Below, one piece after another: positions 13,359 through 15,856 of a stretch of 15,856 nt of DNA. The DNA lies in assembly GCA_964434955.1 (NCBI GenBank), contig CAYSXI010000125.1, forward strand, positions 1 to 15,856, written 5' to 3'. Position numbers and translations under genes: made by a program. Origin of the DNA: JANQLU01 sp964434955 (GTDB lineage Bacteria; Planctomycetota; Planctomycetia; Pirellulales; Pirellulaceae). A model generated the notes under the pieces. That model was given only the letters and a program-made list of their open reading frames with translations. It was not told the origin of the DNA and did not search any database. Numbering within the stretch: the first letter of the stretch is position 1; every line of letters begins with the position of its first letter.

Positions 13359-15856
13359 CTAGGTTGATTTTTTCGTCAGCCCTGCAAATGCTCGGGCCAT
13401 ACTCCAAATCCAAGGCATCCAGTTGCCCCTCGAACTGACGGTCGTTGCTTCGTCGGTTTCAAGCCTTTGCTCCGACTCCTCTTGTCGATCCGGCTCAAAA
13501 ATTCGTCGGTGGTTGTCCTTGATCAACTCATCGGTTTCCGGAGTTTCGAATTCAAAATCGCCAAGTTCGACAGTGGACCAATCCACGGAATTCGCAAGAC
13601 GATTGGAGGTGAGATCGATCGCGATTTCTTCAATGGGAGTTGTTTCAACTGGGCCAAGTCCGGCGACATCCGTTCCCGCAATCGAACCACTTGCTCGATT
13701 TTGGACTTCCTCCACCAAACGTTCCACCTGATCAAGTCGCTGTTCCATCGAGTCTTCCAATGACACCTGGGCTTCTTGGGCGAGCAGCGATTCCGTTTGG
13801 TTTGAATCTTCGGGGGCGATCGGAGGATCGACTGTCAAAAGGAGCGATTGTTGAACTTCCGCCTGATCACCATTGGACTCCTCCGAGATGGCGGTTATGG
13901 AAAGTTCAAATTCACCGAAGGCATCCAATGGCAATTCGACCTGCAAGTCGGCAAGGCTTTCAGCCGGTACGATCCAGCTGCCGTCTTCCTGAAGTTGACC
14001 GGCGGTGAGTTGAGCACCCGGTGGCAACCCCTCAATTCGAACTTGAAGCGTCTCACTTCCATCCGTGTCGCGTAGCGATGCTTCTATGGGGAGCGAAATC
14101 GTCTGTCCGGAGAAGCCACTTAAATCTTCAGCAAACAAGTCGGCACGGTCGGCTACTCCTTCGACTTGGATTTCGAATTGCCCCGTTTCGCGCGACCAGT
14201 GTTCCCCATCGCTTGCGCGGAACTCAAAGTTCAGTTGTCCACTGTGGTTTTCCCCACCCTCGTATACCAGGTCGCCGGACGCAATGACTTGAGCGTCGAT
14301 TTCCTGGCCGACCGTTACGGGAACCCCGTCAAGCAAAAGTTTTCCTGTTTCGGGTAGCGATTCAATTCGATACTGGGACACGGGATCGTCGTTTCCGCCC
14401 ACTCCATTTAACTGAATTCGAAGTCGGGAGTCTTCTTGAATGGTGACCGAGCTGTCCGTCGCTTCTGGCGTGTCGTGAATCTCGATCTGGATTTGCTCGA
14501 CCGTGGTGGTGACGCCATCCGATGCTTCAACCAGAAAAGCGATCTCGGAATCTTCATCCACGCTCGGTGCCGTAAACGTTGGAGTCTCGACAGACGTCGA
14601 ACTCAATTCAACGTCGGGACCGCTGATTTGCACCCAATTGAACTGCAAGTCTTCACTGTCCGAATCGTGCGCGTTGATCGCAAGTTTAATCTCTTGCCCT
14701 TCCGTTGCGACAAACGTCCCGTCGCGAAGTTCAACCGGTTCACCATCGACTTCGAGCCCCAGTTCGACTTTGGGCGGTTCGTTTTCAACGTTGTCGGAAG
14801 TCAGGGTTCCATCCGCGAACTCGAACTGTTCAACATTGGAAACCGTATCGGTTCCATCGATTCCGCGATTGTCCTGCACGGTGAAGGAGCCATCAGCATT
14901 TTTGGTTACCGTGTAATCTGAGCGTTCGCCACTGAAGGAGACTTTGTCCACGCCGGATCCACCGTCGATCCGGTCATTGCCGGCTCCCCCATCAAGTCGG
15001 TCGTTGCCACTGCCACCGGAAATCCGATCATCGCCGCTGCCGCCAGCCATTCGATCGTTACCCGAGCCTCCTGACATTCGGTCGTTACCGCTGCCGCCAG
15101 CCATGGCATCATTGCCTGATCCACCGGACATGCGGTCGTTGCCAGTGCCGCCAACCATTCGATCGTTGCCACTGCCACCTGACATTCGATCATTGCCGGA
15201 ACCACCAGCCATGGAGTCGTTACCCGAGCCACCAGCCATGGAGTCGTTTCCAGAACCGCCGCTCATTCGATCGTTACCCGAGCCACCGGACATCCGGTCG
15301 TTACCGCCGCCACCGCTCATACGATCATTGCCGCTGCCACCAGACATGCCATCATTGCCTTTGCCTCCTGCCATCGCATCGTTGCCCGTGCCACCGACCA
15401 TTCGATCGTTGCCCGAGCCACCGGCCATAGAGTCGTTACCCGAGCCACCGCTCATTCGGTCGTTGCCGCTTCCACCGGCCAAAGCGTCATTGCCGCTGCC
15501 ACCAGACATGGCATCATTGCCTTTGCCTCCTGCCATCGCATCGTTGCCCGTGCCACCGACCATCCGATCATTGCCGCTTCCGCCGGACATGCGATCATTA
15601 CCCGACCCCCCGTTCATTCGGTCGTTGCCACTTCCACCCGACATTCGATCGTTTCCCGAGCCACCGGCCATTCGGTCGTTACCGCTGCCGCCGCTCATTC
15701 GATCATTGCCTGAGCCACCGGACATGGAGTCGTTGCCGCTTCCACCCGACATCCGGTCGTTACCCGACCCTCCGCTCATTCGATCGTTGCCGGAACCGCC
15801 TGACATGCGGTCGTTGCCAGTGCCGCCAACCATTCGATCGTTGCCACTGCCACCTG
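13359..15856 (-). CDS. RTX-repeat / PKD-cadherin-like surface or secreted protein (5' end outside window)
   Basis: The frame is open to the right edge, so the N-terminus is missing; at least 831 residues are visible. The visible part begins with about 34 calcium-binding nonapeptides (GGSGNDRMS type, GGxGxDxUx), ending near 14943. A repeat-associated cap follows (SGERSDYTVTKNADGSFTVQ; TDTVSNVEQFEFADG). Numbered from the Met at 15833, next are a PKD/Ig-like domain (about 352-457), a cadherin/tandem-95-like domain (about 460-560; IQEDSRLRIQL, ASDGEHWS) and a third beta domain (about 562-670; LPPGAQLTAG, DGSWIVPAESL). The acidic tail (about 670-800) includes a coiled-coil-like SMEQRLDQVERLVEEVQNRA, then ends in a Trp-rich basic tip (GNWMPWIWSMARAFAGLTKK). 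RTX proteins usually leave by type I secretion, often with C-terminal repeats; here repeats precede the other domains. It is probably an adhesin or matrix protein. Secretion genes are not in the window. Confidence 0.9.
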   Translation of the reverse strand, partial: GGSGNDRMVGGTGNDRMSGGSGNDRMSGGSGNDRMSGGSGNDSMSGGSGNDRMSGGSGNDRMAGGSGNDRMSGGSGNDRMNGGSGNDRMSGGSGNDRMVGGTGNDAMAGGKGNDAMSGGSGNDALAGGSGNDRMSGGSGNDSMAGGSGNDRMVGGTGNDAMAGGKGNDGMSGGSGNDRMSGGGGNDRMSGGSGNDRMSGGSGNDSMAGGSGNDSMAGGSGNDRMSGGSGNDRMVGGTGNDRMSGGSGNDAMAGGSGNDRMSGGSGNDRMAGGSGDDRISGGSGNDRLDGGAGNDRIDGGSGVDKVSFSGERSDYTVTKNADGSFTVQDNRGIDGTDTVSNVEQFEFADGTLTSDNVENEPPKVELGLEVDGEPVELRDGTFVATEGQEIKLAINAHDSDSEDLQFNWVQISGPDVELSSTSVETPTFTAPSVDEDSEIAFLVEASDGVTTTVEQIQIEIHDTPEATDSSVTIQEDSRLRIQLNGVGGNDDPVSQYRIESLPETGKLLLDGVPVTVGQEIDAQVIASGDLVYEGGENHSGQLNFEFRASDGEHWSRETGQFEIQVEGVADRADLFAEDLSGFSGQTISLPIEASLRDTDGSETLQVRIEGLPPGAQLTAGQLQEDGSWIVPAESLADLQVELPLDAFGEFELSITAISEESNGDQAEVQQSLLLTVDPPIAPEDSNQTESLLAQEAQVSLEDSMEQRLDQVERLVEEVQNRASGSIAGTDVAGLGPVETTPIEEIAIDLTSNRLANSVDWSTVELGDFEFETPETDELIKDNHRRIFEPDRQEESEQRLETDEATTVSSRGNWMPWIWSMARAFAGLTKKST
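14943..15856 (-). repeat. 27-bp tandem array coding RTX nonapeptides, with higher-order duplications
   Basis: There are 33 complete 27-bp units plus one partial unit at the right edge, each coding G-G-x-G-N-D-x-M-x with few changes. Higher-order copies are visible. The block 15325-15407 recurs at 15487-15569 (offset 162, six units; 81 of 83 bases agree). The block 15127-15181 recurs exactly at 15802-15856 (offset 675, twenty-five units). These indicate recent duplications. The array continues beyond the window, so its total length is unknown. Confidence 0.96.

Noticed and set aside
14943..15856. Tandem array considered as a CRISPR
   Set aside because: Units are contiguous 27-mers with no spacers and encode RTX nonapeptides in frame.

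Overview
The window looks like chromosomal DNA of a planctomycete, probably Pirellulales-like. The main evidence is an ECF-type sigma factor directly followed by a membrane-anchored serine/threonine kinase. Supporting evidence is a Tat-exported Gfo/Idh/MocA protein lacking the usual EKP motif, a zinc-ribbon/transmembrane protein with low-complexity linkers, a PEP-CTERM tail and a huge RTX/cadherin-like surface protein. Assignment is by family resemblance only; no rRNA or tRNA is present.

Layout. Positions 1-1285 hold the C-terminal end of an RHS-repeat protein with a cysteine-rich tip, overlapped by a small three-helix membrane protein. Positions 1364-2361 are a decayed IS3-family transposase (several frameshifts, catalytic core partly deleted). 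Positions 2427-3080 (minus) encode an orphan helical protein. Positions 3447-3893 (minus) hold the front half of a metallophosphoesterase. This left third appears AT-richer than the rest by eye and reads as an accessory island with genomic erosion. Positions 4367-5560 encode a zinc-ribbon, Pro/Gln-repeat, single-helix protein. Positions 5574-6104 (minus) are a 5'-truncated PEP-CTERM protein made of 41-residue repeats. Positions 6357-8677 are the sigma factor and kinase pair. Positions 8719-9747 (minus) encode a right-handed beta-helix protein whose upstream region carries more protein-like sequence beyond an in-frame stop. Positions 10031-11878 encode a vanadium-haloperoxidase-type enzyme, 12075-13313 a Gfo/Idh/MocA-type protein, and 13359-15856 (minus, open at the right edge) an RTX-repeat surface protein.

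How they may work together. The sigma factor and kinase are a plausible regulatory pair. The RHS tip and the overlapping membrane protein have the arrangement of a polymorphic toxin with its immunity or accessory partner, but no direct evidence of toxicity is visible. The other genes do not form an obvious pathway: they are mostly separately transcribed, convergent or divergent. The most noteworthy points are the RHS tip/small-gene pair, the methionine-dominated RTX array with higher-order duplications, the altered active-site motifs in the haloperoxidase and in the Gfo/Idh protein, and the interrupted reading frame upstream of the beta-helix gene.
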